Shown one piece after another: positions 1 through 12,757 of a DNA stretch of 64,000 nucleotides (position 1 is its first letter; each line of letters begins with the position of its first letter). This stretch comes from Atherix ibis (Eukaryota; Arthropoda; Insecta; Diptera; Athericidae), in contig OY282609.1 in the NCBI GenBank assembly GCA_958298945.1, positions 55,152,220-55,216,219 of the forward strand. The letters are read 5' to 3'. Made by a program: the position numbers and the translations under genes. The notes below the pieces were generated by a model that saw nothing but the letters and a program-made list of their open reading frames with translations, searched no databases and was not told the DNA's origin.

Positions 1-340
1 TATAAGGGCGGAGTTTAGTGGAGTGAGGTAAAGTACTTAAATACCATGCCTCAGAGAGAGAAACGTGATGGGGTGCAATGGTTTTCGACAGATTCCAAAT
101 TCAGAGAGATAGTAAATGATGTGACTTATCTCATTCGGTCTTTTTGCAATAAGTACGGTACGCTAAGAATTTTAGAATGAATTCAACAGTACAAAAGCAT
201 TGGGATTTTACAGCATTTCTTAAAGGCAATTCGTTTGCGAAAAAAGTAGCACAAAACCAGCAGAGTAAGAAAGGCAGATAAAGAGATAGGATAGAACTTG
301 TTTTCATGGATGAAATTATCAGTTCCCATCAGAATCCTTC
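1..340. repeat. Dispersed repeat R, copy 1
   Basis: The first 300 bases match 11741-11945 in the same orientation. Shared blocks include TATAAGGGCGGAGTTTAGT, CTCAGAGAGAGAAA, GGTTTCGACAGAT and a purine-rich stretch around 260-300. The two copies differ by many substitutions and short indels, so they are old. No coding capacity or terminal structure seen; the family is not recognised. The copy is cut by the window start. Confidence 0.6.
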
Positions 341-1615
341 AAATAAGAAGACGTTAATAACTTAATAGGTCATCATCAGGAATGACGTTAAACCTACGTC
401 TTACTTATTGGGTTGAATGAATTCTGCAAAAGAATTTGTGCTTGCTGGCAATTCTCTTCAAGTATTAACTGTGTTTGTTTGTTTTGTTAAGACGAGGTAA
501 CACATACAAGAAAAGTAGACGAATTGATATTTTTTTATATGATAGCGAAAACTATCAGTTCCAAAAATATTACAGAAAACAAAAACATTAGAAATTAAAA
601 AGTACTTTTTAAAAAAAAATGAAGTATATTCTAAAATATATAAGAGATAAAAATTATTCTAAAAAATTAAATAGGATCATTTATTTGTTTTTTGTCATCA
701 ATTTATGTTAGTAATTTAATCAACAACCAAAAACAGAAAAAATGTCAGTAGTGGAAAAAAAATGTTAAAATCTTAATAAATCCATGTACAGGTAAGTCTA
801 TAAAAAGAAGATTTTAAAATACGGTTTCACTCTTGTACGATAAGAAAATTACGAAAACCCTCCTACATCATGAAAATAATTTTCAATAGGTTAGAACATA
901 ATTTCGACGACAACTTTAATTGCTGTCTAAATTAACGTATTGCACTCTTTTCAATAAATAATTTAGGACGTTTCTCATAGTGTGCATGTAGTATAAAATA
1001 TGTTATAGTATTTATACCAATTTAAACAAAGAAAATAAATCAAAATTGGAGAAATTATTTGACCGAGATATGTTTGAAATAGAAACACGTGTTTAGAATG
1101 GAGGATTGAATAAAAATATATATTAACAATATCGATGCTGAAGAAAACAGTTCCGATGAAAATAGTAAAGTTCACACTTTCACCTTAAAAAAGTTACAGA
1201 AAGGATATTGACTTTAGCCAAAATGCTTGAATCATTTTTTCTTACTGAAGATCCTTGGGGCAGAAAAAGCCAAAAATGGCTACAAAATTGCCTATTTCCA
1301 TGTATTGAGATTTACAACGAACTTGTATAGTCCAGCAAACAGAGTAAAAATACGGATTTTTTAAGGAAGGCAGAATATGCAAAAAAAACCAAGCGAAGAA
1401 ATATGTTCAAAAAGTGACGAATATCGTTCGACCGAAAAAACGCTCTCGCCTTCTTAAAAAATCCGTTGAGCAGTGATGAGGAATAAATTTATTACGAGGA
1501 ATGAGTTTGAGTTAAATGAGCACAGCATTTTTTTGTTTATTTACGTTTTCAGTTTCGCACAACACGTCATTTTCTAGGAATCTATCTACCGTGTTATAGA
1601 AGGATTACCTGTATA
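341..1615. other. AT-rich intron, nothing recognised
   Basis: AT-rich sequence with homopolymer runs and no open frame of note. I see no gene, repeat structure or element end in it. Confidence 0.5.
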
Positions 1616-2538
1616 CGAGGTCTCTTCAAAAAGTATCGCGAATTTTGAATATCCGCGGGTTTTATTCGATTTTTGATTTTTTTTGTGGCGTTATGTTGGT
1701 ACTAATGTCTCTCACTTATGCCGACATGTTCGGCCATTTTGAATGTTTAGTTGATTTTTGACAGCTGTTATGCTTGCACGTGCTTTGGCTCGTCTTCGAT
1801 TTTACCCATTTTCGACCAAAAACAGCTTCGCATTAACATTGCTAAGGAGCGGTTGGACTCTGTCCGCGACAACTCAAATTTGCTCCAGACGGTCATAACT
1901 GGTGACGAATCATGGGTTTATGATTGTGCCGTGGAAACCAATGCTCAAACATCCCAATGGAAGCTGCCGCACGAGCGAAGACCGAAAAAAGCGCCAAGTT
2001 CGGTCGAATGTGAAGGTTTTGCTTACAGTTTTCTTCGATTGCATGGGCGTGGTGCTTCATGAGTTCTTGTTACAGGGTAGAACGGTCAATAAGGAATATT
2101 ACCTGCAAGTTATGCACAACTTGCGTGAAGCAATCCGCCAGAAACGCCCCGATTTGGGGAAGAACAAAAATTGGCTTTTGCTGCGTGATAACGCCTCTGC
2201 TCACGCATCGTTGCTTGTGCACAAATTGTTGGCCAAAAACAACACACTAATCATGCCGCAGATACCGTATTCCCCAGATCTGGCCTCCTGTGACAACTTG
2301 TTCTTGTTGCCGAAACAGATTCTTTGATCCATTTTTTGGAATGGGCAAAAATCGAAGACGAGCCAAAACAAGTGCAAGCAAAGCAGCTGTCAAAAATTAA
2401 CTGAACATTCAAAATGGCCGCACTTATTAGCATAAGTGAGAAACATGAGTACTAACATAACGCCACAAAAAAATCAAAAATCGAATATACGTAACCCGCG
2501 AAAATTCAAAATTCGCGATACTTTTTGAACAGACTTCG
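1616..2538 (+). mobile_element. Foldback mariner A1 (family A)
   Basis: A mariner with terminal motif CGAGGTCTGTTC-like and flanking TA on both sides. The body (about 1810-2315) is the centre of a family A transposase: VITGDESWVYDC (first Asp present), a KEYYLQVM block, LLRDNASAH (second Asp) and PYSPDLAS-CD (third Asp), in two frames. What is odd is the architecture. The N-terminal helix-turn-helix part is deleted at about 1810, and after about 2315 the C-terminus is replaced by an inverted copy of the element's own 5' end (2316-2538), reaching back as far as the start codon region. The result is a roughly 190-bp inverted pair of arms. Copy A5 has both junctions at the same places. No intact transposase can be made. 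Confidence 0.85.
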
Positions 2539-4734
2539 TACACAAATGCTATTATTTTTTTAACAAAATTTTAAAATAATGTAAAAGAGTTTTTTAACAA
2601 AATTTTAAAATAATTTAAATGCAAATTAGCTAAGTTTTCGTAAAAAAAATTCTTTTAAACGTTTTGTAGGAGTGAGTCTCTAAAAAATAAATAAGTTTCC
2701 GAAAATTTGAGTATGCATTCAATAAAATCTTATAAAATATTTTAGGAAGGATGCATTGAAAATTTTCTGTTACATACCCACACAGGTTACGGTACAATTT
2801 GCACAAATATTATCGAAAGTCATTAACGGGCATTTATCAACAAGTACAACATTTGAATTTAATTTGGAAAAGAACATCTTCTCTAAGACAGAATTACCTA
2901 CTTCGATTTGTTAGAATTTCCTTTTGACTTGAATAAACTTCCTTTATTCGAATCGAAAAGTTTCCTCATATCTACATGACGAGATTACAAGGATGTGATA
3001 AGAAGACAAAAGGCAATAGCTGGCTGCAAAAGAACAAGATCGCATATATATGCCTGAGCAGTCATATCTACCGACAATTACAGACACTATTGACTATAAC
3101 TAGAATAGAGACTACTTTATGAAAAGATGCTCGTACAGCCAACGATTCGACGATTCCTTCGTTATCAATCCCACCCTAAAGACAGGAAGCAATATGTGGA
3201 AAATTTTCTCAAATCGTGCCAGTAATTCAAAATAACTCTTGCAGTCTTAATCTACCAAAGAGCTCATTATTAGTACTTTGGTATTTTGCCTAAAGAACTT
3301 AACTTTATTAGTTCGAAAACGTTCTGATAAAATTTGAATAATACGAATTTGTGTGAAAAAAAAATAAACATTTACAAAAAGTTTTATTGTGAAATTATGT
3401 GTCTGGGAAATTATTGTAGATATTAGAAGAAGAAAATTAACCGTTAAAGATATAACTTGAATGTCTTTCAAAAATTTGTCAAAACCAATTTATCACGCTT
3501 CATTATGTGGTATTTTCTAGGTAGTGAAAAGCAGACAATTTGAATCTTACAAAGAACCTATTTCTGTTTGGTTGTTTATGTTTATTAGAAAAGTCAATTT
3601 TATGATAAAAACCACACAGAATAAGAAAAGGGGGTAAAAAATTTTAACATTTAAAATTTTTTTTAACAGGATGTAAATAATGAGCTAGCAGAAATGAAAA
3701 TTCACATTCTGAACTGCTGTCAATTCTTCTAAAAATAAAAAAACGTCAAATTTTGACCAAGAAGCTTGAAGTTTTTCAATAGAATTTTAATTAGAACTTT
3801 TTTGACAGTAAAAAATGAACACTTTTTCCTTTGATTTTGTTGTAATTTCTATAGAAATCCCAATCACATAAAATTATTGAAAGTGTAATCCAATCAGGAA
3901 AGCTAAAGAAAAAAAATTAATAGTCTTCAAATTCATCAATTTTCTGACAATCAAAAACCATTACTGTGAAACAAAATTGCAAGGAATTTTATCAAATTGT
4001 CCATTGAATAATAAGAGTTCAGCAGTAAAAGGTAAATTTTATGACAAAAGTTTTTCGAATTTGTTAATAACGCAATGTTTATGTTCTTGTAACCATTTAA
4101 AAATGGTAGAGTTATTCTTTTGTCAACGATTTTATACTCTCTTTCCTATTTAATGTGGAAAATCACCTTGAAAAATCTCACCTTTCGCATTACCGCTGGT
4201 ATAAAAAACTACCGCTGGTATAAAAACCTTTTTAGGAAATGACATCAAATTTATTTTTAGTACAACTTTATTCGATGTAATTTTACATTTTACCTGCATT
4301 AACTCAACTGGAAAGGATAGAGGAATTCGATAAAACAACTCGTATAATTATAAATTGGTTTTGTTTGATAATATACAATCTACGATTATGCTTCATTGAC
4401 CTCAAGAGAAAATATGGCTTCGGCACTAGAGAGTTATTCTCCATTTTAAATAAATTCAAAAATCTCTAAAAGGGTCATGCAACTAAAAAAGAAAAAAACC
4501 ATCTAATTTATTCCAAAAAAAAGATATAAAAATGTCTCTTAACGGATATGTTCAAAAGGTGAGAGAAGATATAAAAAAATGTGACAGAAGTCACTCACAT
4601 TTTCAATGAGATCAATCGCATTTATTGGAAGAAACATTTTATAGTTTTTCTAAAGACATTTTTTTTGTAAAAAAAAAAAACAACAAATCAGGGAGTTCAA
4701 AAATGAATACACCAACAGATATCTTACAAATTTA
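2539..4734. other. AT-rich intron with two tiny tandem duplications
   Basis: No gene seen. A unit of about 25 bases occurs twice at 2555-2580 and 2590-2614, and a unit of about 18 bases (TACCGCTGGTATAAAAA) twice at 4191-4228. The rest is unremarkable. Confidence 0.5.
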
Positions 4735-5960
4735 ACAGCGAATTAAAATACTGATTACACTCTATGGAAAACTATGAAAAGAGTTAAGATTCAAAATCCG
4801 CCGTTGAAAACTAAAGATGGTAACTGAATATTTATCGGGTGTTTTCCAACATGTTATAAATGCAAATACAACTATTATTAACAAAGTAGATAGCAAGAAA
4901 ATCCGACAAGCCTCAATTAAGAAAAACATCATGAAAAGCTGCTGGACACATCATGAAAGAACTCGCAGAAGTGGGCTACCTAAGGCTTCACTTTATTATT
5001 AAGTAAAAATATGCAGCTAAATTTTGGAAAATAGCCAAAGTGATCCATGTACAAAAACCAGACGTAAATCCTTACCGATCAATTTCTCTGCTAGGTACAA
5101 TGGAATTTTTTTTGTTGAAAAACTGTTTTTGTGAATACTGCTTCCTATCATCAAAGAAATAGATCTTATCCCAACTCATCAGTTTGGCTTTAGAGAAAAA
5201 CTACTCCGCTATTGATGAAGTACAACGAATCATTGATAAACTGAAAAAAGCTCTAGAAGAGGAAAAGGTGTACACAGCAATCTTCCTGGATGTTGAGCAA
5301 GCAGTTCACAAGGTAAAGCACGCAGGGCTCATTTAAAAACTGCATAGGGATATCCCAAAACAATTGCTCAGTTCATATATTTTAGAAAGATAGTTTAGAG
5401 TCAGGTATGCAAAGAATATTCTCACCTAAAAAAAAAAAACAGACGTATCTCAAGGGAGCGTGCTAAGCCCTCTCATGTATTTATTATATACAAGATATAT
5501 CTCACAAAATAATGAAATATTAATGGCAGATGACACCGCAATAATGGTGGTAGATTCATATATTGAAAGAGCTAGTAAAAGGCAGTAGATGCAGAAATAT
5601 GATCAACAACTGGAAAAACCTATGGCGCATTAAGCTATATGAAGCAAAATCAGGGCATATTTATATACAGGAAAGTTGCAGTGCAAGGAGCATATTTGTA
5701 TACTAAAGTTAAGTGCAATGAGCATATAAAAAATATAGAAAATTGTATTGTCTGCTGGTGAGAATCTCTGACCTCCCAATGCAGAATAAAAATTTTAATA
5801 ACTTACAACGAAATACTTAAGCCTGTCTGGATGTACGGTATTTAGTTTTGGGGTTGTACAAGCAAACCCAACGTAGAGGTAATAGTACAAAAGTACCTTA
5901 CAAAGTTTGACGTCTTCTTGAAAACGGTTCATGAAATAAAGATCTCCAACGTGATTTGTA
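4735..5960 (+). pseudogene. Jockey-type non-LTR retrotransposon, reverse transcriptase remnant
   Basis: Decayed ORF2 of a non-LTR retrotransposon. Readable motifs in order: NPYRSISLLG (about 5070), IFLDVEQAVHKV (about 5280, the FLD motif carrying the first palm Asp), VSQGSVLSPLMYLLYT (about 5450) and MADDTAIM (about 5525, the catalytic ADD box). The frame changes many times and there are stops throughout. Later parts read like the tail of the same domain. No endonuclease domain, 5' end or poly(A) tail is visible, so this is an internal or 5'-truncated piece. Jockey/BS group is the best fit from the motif wording, but other Jockey-like clades are possible. Confidence 0.8.
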
Positions 5961-6808
5961 AATTAATTCGGTTTGTGATGAAATAAAAAAGAAATCAGCT
6001 AAACATGGTCAACACTTGCATTCACATGAAAACCCTGCGATGAAAACAGTTATTGATGTGATCAACACAACATTAAATTGGTCATGACACATTGCTGAGT
6101 GGTGTTTTAGTTGCGTTAAAGTCCCACACTGTAAAGAGAAGTCCTCCTCTTAACACACAATAAAATTCATAATAAAACCCACATCTAAATCTACATGCCA
6201 GATTCAAATCAGAGTCCAAGTCCGGAACTGTCCAAATTCAAACTTAATAAAAAAAAAATTCAATTCTCTTTTTTTTATTTCTAATATATTCAAAAAAGTT
6301 CCAAGTGAAAAGTTTGTGAATATTGAATAAAAAGACTGCAACACTGTTGATAGTTTTATTGGAAAAATGGCACCACTTTTCTAAAAGAGGCCAACTTCAA
6401 CTTCTAACCAAACCTAAAAAGGATTAGAAGTGAGACTATTAGAAATCATGAATAGCAAAGACTTTTTACTTCCGGTTACTCAAGCACGAATTTATTTGGA
6501 CATTTTCGTTTATTTAGTGTTGATATAGGAAAAGTGTCCACAATTATAGTACTCTAGTCTATTGCCACTTTGAAATGTCCATAAAAGACTGGTTTGCATA
6601 AAAAAGGAGGAAATTTGTAAACAGAGAAGAAAGTTTTCAATTTAAATATTCTAAATGCTTGCAAAAAAAACTTGATAAAAAGGGTGAATTTGTTTGATTA
6701 TAGTAGAAACTTGACTAATTTTAAAAGATTTCCAGCATTGATTTCTTTGGTCATCAACAATTATACATTTACTTTAATTTGAATTGTTCATGACAAATGA
6801 TAATTATA
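5961..6808. other. AT-rich intron, nothing recognised
   Basis: No coding or repeat structure recognised; the 5961-6100 part may be the faded 3' end of the LINE to its left. Confidence 0.4.
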
Positions 6809-8006
6809 CGAGGGTCGTTCAATAAGTCCTTAGAAAATCCAAGAAATTGCGCTCGTAGTGTTGGTAAAGATGTTCAGCTCGATCCATAGCGTAGGTCCAT
6901 TTCTATCGTCGATTAAAGTTAACGACATTTATTTGTGCATAACAATGGAAAAAAGCGAGTTTAGGGCTGTCATCAAACATGTCCTTTTGAAAGGCCTAAG
7001 CCCGAAAGAAATCAAAGCCGAGTTGGATGCAGTTCATGGCACATCTGCACCTGTGTTTGCGACGGTTTACAATTGGGTGAATGAATGTAAACGTGGCCGT
7101 TCATCCACAAAAGATGAACATCGTTCAGGACGCCCAGTTGAGGTGTCTACTCCTGAAATCATCGACAAAATCCACGATCTGATTTTGAACGATCGGCGAA
7201 TTAAAGTGCGCGAATTAGTTGAGGCCACGGGCATATCAGAAGGTACAGTCGCTTCGTTTGCTCTCAGAGGAGAATAAGCGCAATCGTGTAGTGGACTCTG
7301 AGGCTATGTTGGCATTCTTTCATCGCAATCCTGCCGAATTCCTTCGTCGATATGTCACTGTGGACGAAACCTGGATACACTACTACACTCCAGAAACGAA
7401 GAGACAGTCATCACAGTGGATTTTCAATGAAGAACGGGCTCCGAAGAAGGCAAAAACTGTGCCATCGGCCGGCAAGGTGATGGCCACGGTCTTTTCGGAT
7501 TCGCAGGGCATCATTTTTATCGACTAATTGGAAAAAGGAAAAACTATAACAAAAGCGTATTACGCGTCGTTATTGCAACGGTTGAGCGAGGAAATCAAAG
7601 AGAAACGCCCCCATCTAAAGAAGAAAAAAATCCTCTTGCATCAGGACAATGCGCGTGTGCACACCTGCGCTGTTTCCATGGCCAAAATTGTGGAATTGAG
7701 AATGGAATTGTTGCAGCATCCCGCTTATTCACCAGATTTGGCCCCGAGTGACTATTTTCTTTCCCCCAATCTGAAGAAATGACTTGTCGGACGACGGTTC
7801 CCTTCCAACGAGGACGTCATTGCTCAAACGGATGAGTATTTTGCAGAACTTCCGAAATCCTATTTTTTGGACGGAATAAAAATTTTGGAAAAACGGTTGG
7901 AAAAGTGTATAGAGCTAAAAGGCGATTATGTTGAAAAATAAAAATTTTTTTTTTTTAAAAACAGTTTTTTTCCATCTTTTTCTAAGGACTTATTGAACGA
8001 CCCTCG
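6809..8006 (+). mobile_element. Mariner C1 (family C), full length
   Basis: Complete mariner with inverted ends CGAGGGTCGTTCAATAAG / CTTATTGAACGACCCTCG, each beside TA, the mariner target duplication. Length is about 1.2 kb, normal for the family. It carries one broken transposase (see the pseudogene entry). Compared with C2 it lacks about 45 bases of 5' leader near 6855. It lies in the intron downstream of exon 13706-13888, antisense to the cadherin gene. Confidence 0.93.
6945..7940 (+). pseudogene. Mariner C1 transposase, broken
   Basis: DD34D mariner transposase that starts MEKSEFRAVIKH at 6945. Helix-turn-helix region: GLSPKEIKAELDAVHG to VREL-VEATGISEGTV. A deletion near 7258 shifts the frame, then RRYVTVDETWIHYYTPE (first Asp) to GIIFID follows. 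A stop (TAA) sits at 7525-7527, where other copies would read an aromatic residue. The third block runs KKKKILLHQDNARVHT (second Asp) to YSPDLAPSDYF (third Asp). Another stop follows at about 7780, and the C-terminal KLEKCIELKGDYVEK-like tail ends near 7940. All three Asp remain but two stops and a frameshift rule out function. Confidence 0.9.
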
Positions 8007-8420
8007 TATATAATTGGTGGATAACTGATACTCAAAAATGTTTTTAGGGCAATTAATTAGAAAATTTAAAGAAAATGCTTAATAATTTGTAATAAAATAT
8101 AAAAATTTAAATTTTAAAATTGTATCTCCTAAATAGTTAAGAAAAAAAAAAGTCGTGCGGATGTATAAGAATCACTCTGCAGTAAATACGATTTAATGTC
8201 AAATTTAGAAATTTTACTTTCGGTTTCTCTTTCTCTCGTTTTCTTATGACTCACCCAGAATACGAAAAATTGCAAAACAATTAGCAAATTATAAATCAAC
8301 TGAGTCATCATCTTGGTCTAATTGACTGTCAGGGAGTAAAAAATTTGCTTCTATTCGATTATGGGTGCCTAGTAATTTTCCAACAGTTCCCTAAGCTGTT
8401 TGCCTTAAAAAAACCGAATA
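8007..8420. other. AT-rich intron, nothing recognised
   Basis: Short AT-rich spacer between mariner C1 and the Tigger element, with no recognised feature. Confidence 0.5.
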
Positions 8421-10247
8421 CACCCATACCTCGTTATACGGCCGCTCTTTATACGGTATTTCGCTATAAAGGCCCTCTTCAATGAAGGCACGTTTTCGAT
8501 TTACGGCCTAAAATGTTTCGCTATAACGGCAAAAAAAACTTTTTTCGAATGTCGCTATATCTACATATTGAAGAATGGAGATACCGATGAATCTGCTGAA
8601 GATGTCATATTCCAAGCAAGCCGAGAATGGTTTGAAAAATTTAAAAATAGATTTAATTTGCATAATTTGAAAATGAAAGGTGAAGCACCTAGCGCCGATG
8701 AGGCCGCATCTAGAGAATATCCCAACATTTTAAAGGGAATTATTGAAAGAGGTGGCTATAAGCCTGAACAAGTGTTTAACGTAGACGAAACAAGGCTTTA
8801 TTGGAAGCGAACGTGTACATTTAAAAATCCGAAAAAATCTGCGCCTGGTTATAAGGTATCTAAAGAACGATTAACTTTGCTATTTGGTGCAAATAACGCG
8901 GGTGATTTTAAGCTAAAGCTAATTTTAATATATTTGTCCGAAAATCCAAGACCTCTTAAAGGACTAAATAAAAATCAATTACCCGTCATATGGAGATCCA
9001 ACAAGAAAGCTTGGATGACTAAAGCCACTTTTGAGGATTGGTTCAAAAATCACTTTTGTACAGAAGTGAAAAAATATTTGCGAGACAAAAACTTAAGCAA
9101 CAAGGCTTTGCTAATTTTGGATAATGCACCAGGGCATCTTACTAATTTATCCGAACTACAATCTGAAGATTCCATGATTGAGTGCCTTCCGAAAAATACA
9201 ACAGCTCTGATCCAACCAATGGATCAGGGTGCAATAGCCACTTTTAAGGCATATTACCTACGCCGAACTTTCCGACAACTTATAAGGGAAACCGATGGAA
9301 AATCTTCAATTAAAACATTTTGGAAAAACTAGACTCGTAACATCAAGGATGCTGTTGACAGCATCAGTGAATCATGGAAGGAATTAAAATTAACAACAAT
9401 GAACCATGTTTGGAAAAAAATATGGCCAGAATGTGTAAAAAGTACTGATGCAGAAGTTAATTTCCTTCCTGAAATTAGGCAAAACATTTTGGATCTAGCA
9501 CATGATCTCGGCTTTGAAGGTTTGAACGAATATGATGTACTTAATCTACTTGAAGCTGATAGGGAACCCCTTTCATATGAGGAACTCATTCAGTTGCAAG
9601 CAGAACCGGCATTTGATGAAGAGACAGAGCCTGTTGTATTGTTGGAAGGCTTTTTCCTATTTCGAACAAGAAATAAACATCCTCCTTGACAACGATCCTG
9701 ACGTCGAACGTAGCGGTAAAGTTTCTCGAGGAATTAACTCAGCCATTAGCTCTAATAAATCACTGAAGAACGAAATAGACAAGAAGTCAAGACAAATAAC
9801 GTTGGACAATTTTTTTAAGACAGGCCCATCCTTACCAGCGAAAAATGATGACGACAGTGATCTGGAGGTTACCATTTCTTCATCGTCTTCACATTAAAGA
9901 AATTTTAAAAAAAAATTATGTATGTATACACATACATACACATATTTTATGTAACATGAAGTGGTTTAATTTTTGTTTATAGATTATTGCTGGTTTTTGG
10001 AGTCTGTTATTATTTTATATAACATACAAATGTATGTACTTGTTATGTATGTTTTTTTAATTTAAATGAAATAAAAAGATAAAATGCATTTTGAATGATA
10101 AACCATGTTACATATTTAACAAATTTGGAACCGATCCCATTGGATTTGTATGAATTTGTATTAGAATAATTGATTCCTTATACGACTTATCGCTTTGCGG
10201 CCAAGTTTCGTGGAACGTATCTAGGCCGTAAAGCGAGGTTATGGGTG
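8421..10247 (+). mobile_element. pogo/Tigger-type DNA transposon
   Basis: Element bounded by inverted ends CACCCATACCTCG and CGAGGTTATGGGTG. TA stands on the left and CA on the right, so one side of the TA duplication has mutated. The 5' non-coding part has short TATACGG repeats. The transposase is described separately. At 1.83 kb it is shorter than complete Tiggers because the N-terminal DNA-binding part is deleted. A small (TATG/TACA) microsatellite lies at 9918-9945. Confidence 0.9.
8568..9897 (+). pseudogene. Tigger/jerky-type DDE transposase, N-terminally deleted
   Basis: DDE superfamily transposase with a CENP-B-like ancestry. The readable part opens at KNGDTDESAEDVIF, the end of the HTH-linker region. 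It then shows FNVDETRLYWKR (first Asp), LLFGANNAGD, KALLILDNAPGH (second Asp), CLPKNTTALIQPMDQGA (third Asp) and NHVWKKIWPEC. No ATG start and no HTH_psq/CENP-B domain are present, so about the first 130-150 residues are lost. There is one TAG stop at 9330-9332 with the same frame continuing after it. A frameshift near 9655 then leads into an acidic Ser-rich tail (DDDSDLEVTISSSSSH) ending at 9897. Catalytic triad intact, protein not. Confidence 0.9.
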
Positions 10248-11740
10248 CACTCAATTCATAAGAGCGTTGCCGTTGCATCCAGAGGTGAAATTGGAACAGA
10301 GAGAGAGGACCAGCATTCCCCTACACAATACGACATAAACTGATTCGCGTTTCCCCTTAACTTAAGCATCCAACTTAATTTTTAATAAAGACAATTCCTA
10401 CGACTTCAAAATAGTAACTACACAAACACATAGTCAGTGAAATTTATGGAATGGGCTATAACTTTCCAATCGCTTTTAGTAACAAAAATAATCGTCACGA
10501 ACCTCATTCATTATTTAACTTTCTTTTATAAAAAAAACTGTTTTTGTTTCAAAATATAAGAGAATTTACTTGCTTTACATAATTTCCTGGCCATTTAATT
10601 TGTTTACCTTAAAACGATGAGAGGATGCTTCAATCTTAAGTTGAGGAATAATAATATAACCACTCACTCTCTCCATTTATTAATGAATTGATTACGCACC
10701 AAATCTAAAAAGTCAGAGTGATTAACCAATCAGAGTAAGGGCACTCTTTCGATTTCTATCAGCGTTTGGCAATAAATGGGAAATGTGTCCTCTCTCAAGT
10801 ATTCGCGCAACTAATCGTATTGACGGACAAGAGAGTGAGCCTTAATAGTGAGATTGCATTCGATACAAGTTAACCAAACGGAAAGTAGGAGTTGCTAATC
10901 AGTTGTAAGATGGGAGAAGATTCACGCCAACGCTTTAAGTAATTTTCGCACGCTCAGAGAAAAAAATCTCACAATCTCTTTCAAATTTACATGTTGTTAT
11001 CAGTGGATTCAGAGCGAATTATTTTCTGTATGCACAGGCAAAGAGCAATAATTTAAGCTATTTTCGATCAAAGTTGCTCGTGGTACAGGATGCATTAGTG
11101 AATTCAACTGATTTTAAATGCGGAATTTTCTAAAAAAAAAAAACATTTAATAATTTTCTGTCTCAAAAAAATATTTACATAAAACCTGATTTAATAAGTT
11201 AATGTTTTAAAATTCTTTAAAATTTGCTACCAGAAACATTAAAAAAAAACACAGAAAAAATTAAAAAATAAAACAATTTTCACATTTTTAAGAAATAATT
11301 CATTACAATAAAAAATTGTCTGAAATAGTTTTGAATTTTTCAAATCAAAAAAATAATTCTCTTTAATAGAAACTAATAAAAATGTGAACTTATTAAATAT
11401 CTTTTATAAAATTGTATTGTTTCAGAACGATTCTATTCGGAAGTCTCTAGTTTTTAGACTCAAAAAAAACGCAATTTTCAATGCTAAAAAAATGAAGGAG
11501 AAAATATTTGTTGTCCCGCTTGCTGTGTGGATCGGAGAGTAAATTAACAGTTTCCGAATTGACACAATTACGAATTGTCAGTGGCCTGCACATGGCTCTT
11601 TTTCAAATAGAGTTAAAAACGAATTACTGAAAATTTTACCTCCTGACGATCATGCTAACCTGGTTATTCGCCTGCTTTACTTTATAGCAATTTATTGTCA
11701 AAAAAAAAATTAAAATCATGGTATACAGAGAGAGAGGCCG
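10248..11740. other. AT-rich intron with GAGAG-rich patches
   Basis: No gene. GA-rich patches (10290-10310, 10660-10900) recall the GAGAGAGA wording of repeat R but I cannot align them convincingly. Confidence 0.4.
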
Positions 11741-11945
11741 GAATATAAGGGCGGAGTTTAGTAGAGTGAGGTAGAGTGCTAAGATACTGTACCTCAGAGA
11801 GAGAAATGTGATAAGACGCAATGGGTTTCGACAGATCCCAATTTAGGAGAGATAGTAAATTGTCGCTTACTGTTTTCTGAAAAATGTAGTGCAAAGCTAG
11901 AGTAAAAAAGGGAGAAAAAGAGACAGAACTCTCTTAAATAATTTT
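11741..11945. repeat. Dispersed repeat R, copy 2
   Basis: Same orientation as 1-300 and collinear with it: TATAAGGGCGGAGTTTAGT, CTCAGAGAGAGAAA, GGTTTCGACAGAT, and the purine-rich block at 11905-11935. The copies drift apart after about 11945. Unknown family. Confidence 0.6.
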
Positions 11946-12326
11946 ATGAAAGTACTGAATCGACCAAGTGAACGCAAAGGAAAAAGTTCTCTGTTACGCT
12001 ATCTTCTTCTAACTACAAAATTCGACATGACTTCTGAGATATTTGGTCGTCAAATACGACATATAATAAAAAAATAAAATGTATGCGCACACCTGACTTA
12101 CGCCAAACCTGGTTTTAAAATTTTAATGAAATGAGGAGGAGCTCGGCAATTGAGAACAAGCCATCAAGCAATTGCCACTAACAGTTAACCGTACACGATT
12201 GAATACTTGTACAGGGCATATGTGCAGGTCATTGTGGATTTTTTTAAAACAGTTATTATATTTTCAATGTCATTAAAAAAATTCATTTATGATAAATTTT
12301 TTGTAATATTCTCAATTAAAATATGA
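11946..12326. other. Intron sequence, nothing recognised
   Basis: No coding or structural feature; possibly faded continuation of repeat R. Confidence 0.4.
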
Positions 12327-12757
12327 GCCAAATTTGCTCCACAGGGTCATAACTGGTGACGAATCATAGGTTTATGGTTATGACGTAGAAACCAAAGCTT
12401 AATCAACCCAATGGAAGCTGTTGCACGAGCCAAGACCGAAAAAAGCACGCCAAGTTCAGTCGAATGTGAAGGTTTTGCTTAAAGTTTTCGTCGATTGCAG
12501 AGGCGTGGTGCATCATAAGTTCTTGGCATAGGGTAGAATGGCCAACAAGGAATATTACCTGCAAGTGATGAGCAAATTGCGTGAAGCAATCCACCAGAAA
12601 CGCCCGGATTTGTGGAAGAACAGAAAGTGGCTTTTGCTCCATGATAACGCCCCTGCTCGCGCATCGTTGCTTGTACGCGAATTTTTGGCCAAAACCAACA
12701 CACTAATATCGTCGCAGCCACCGTATTCCCCAGATCTGCCCCCCTGTGACTTTTTTG
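12327..12757 (+). pseudogene. Mariner A2 fragment (family A), both ends lost
   Basis: Internal fragment of a family A mariner transposase, from NLLHRVITGDES (first Asp codon kept) through NKEYYLQVMSKLREA, WLLLHDNAPARASLL (second Asp) to PPYSPDLPPCDFF (third Asp). TIRs, N-terminus and C-terminus are absent. The frame is interrupted by stops near 12400, 12480 and 12530. The fragment stops at the CDFF motif, where a different transposon (fragment B) begins. Confidence 0.85.
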
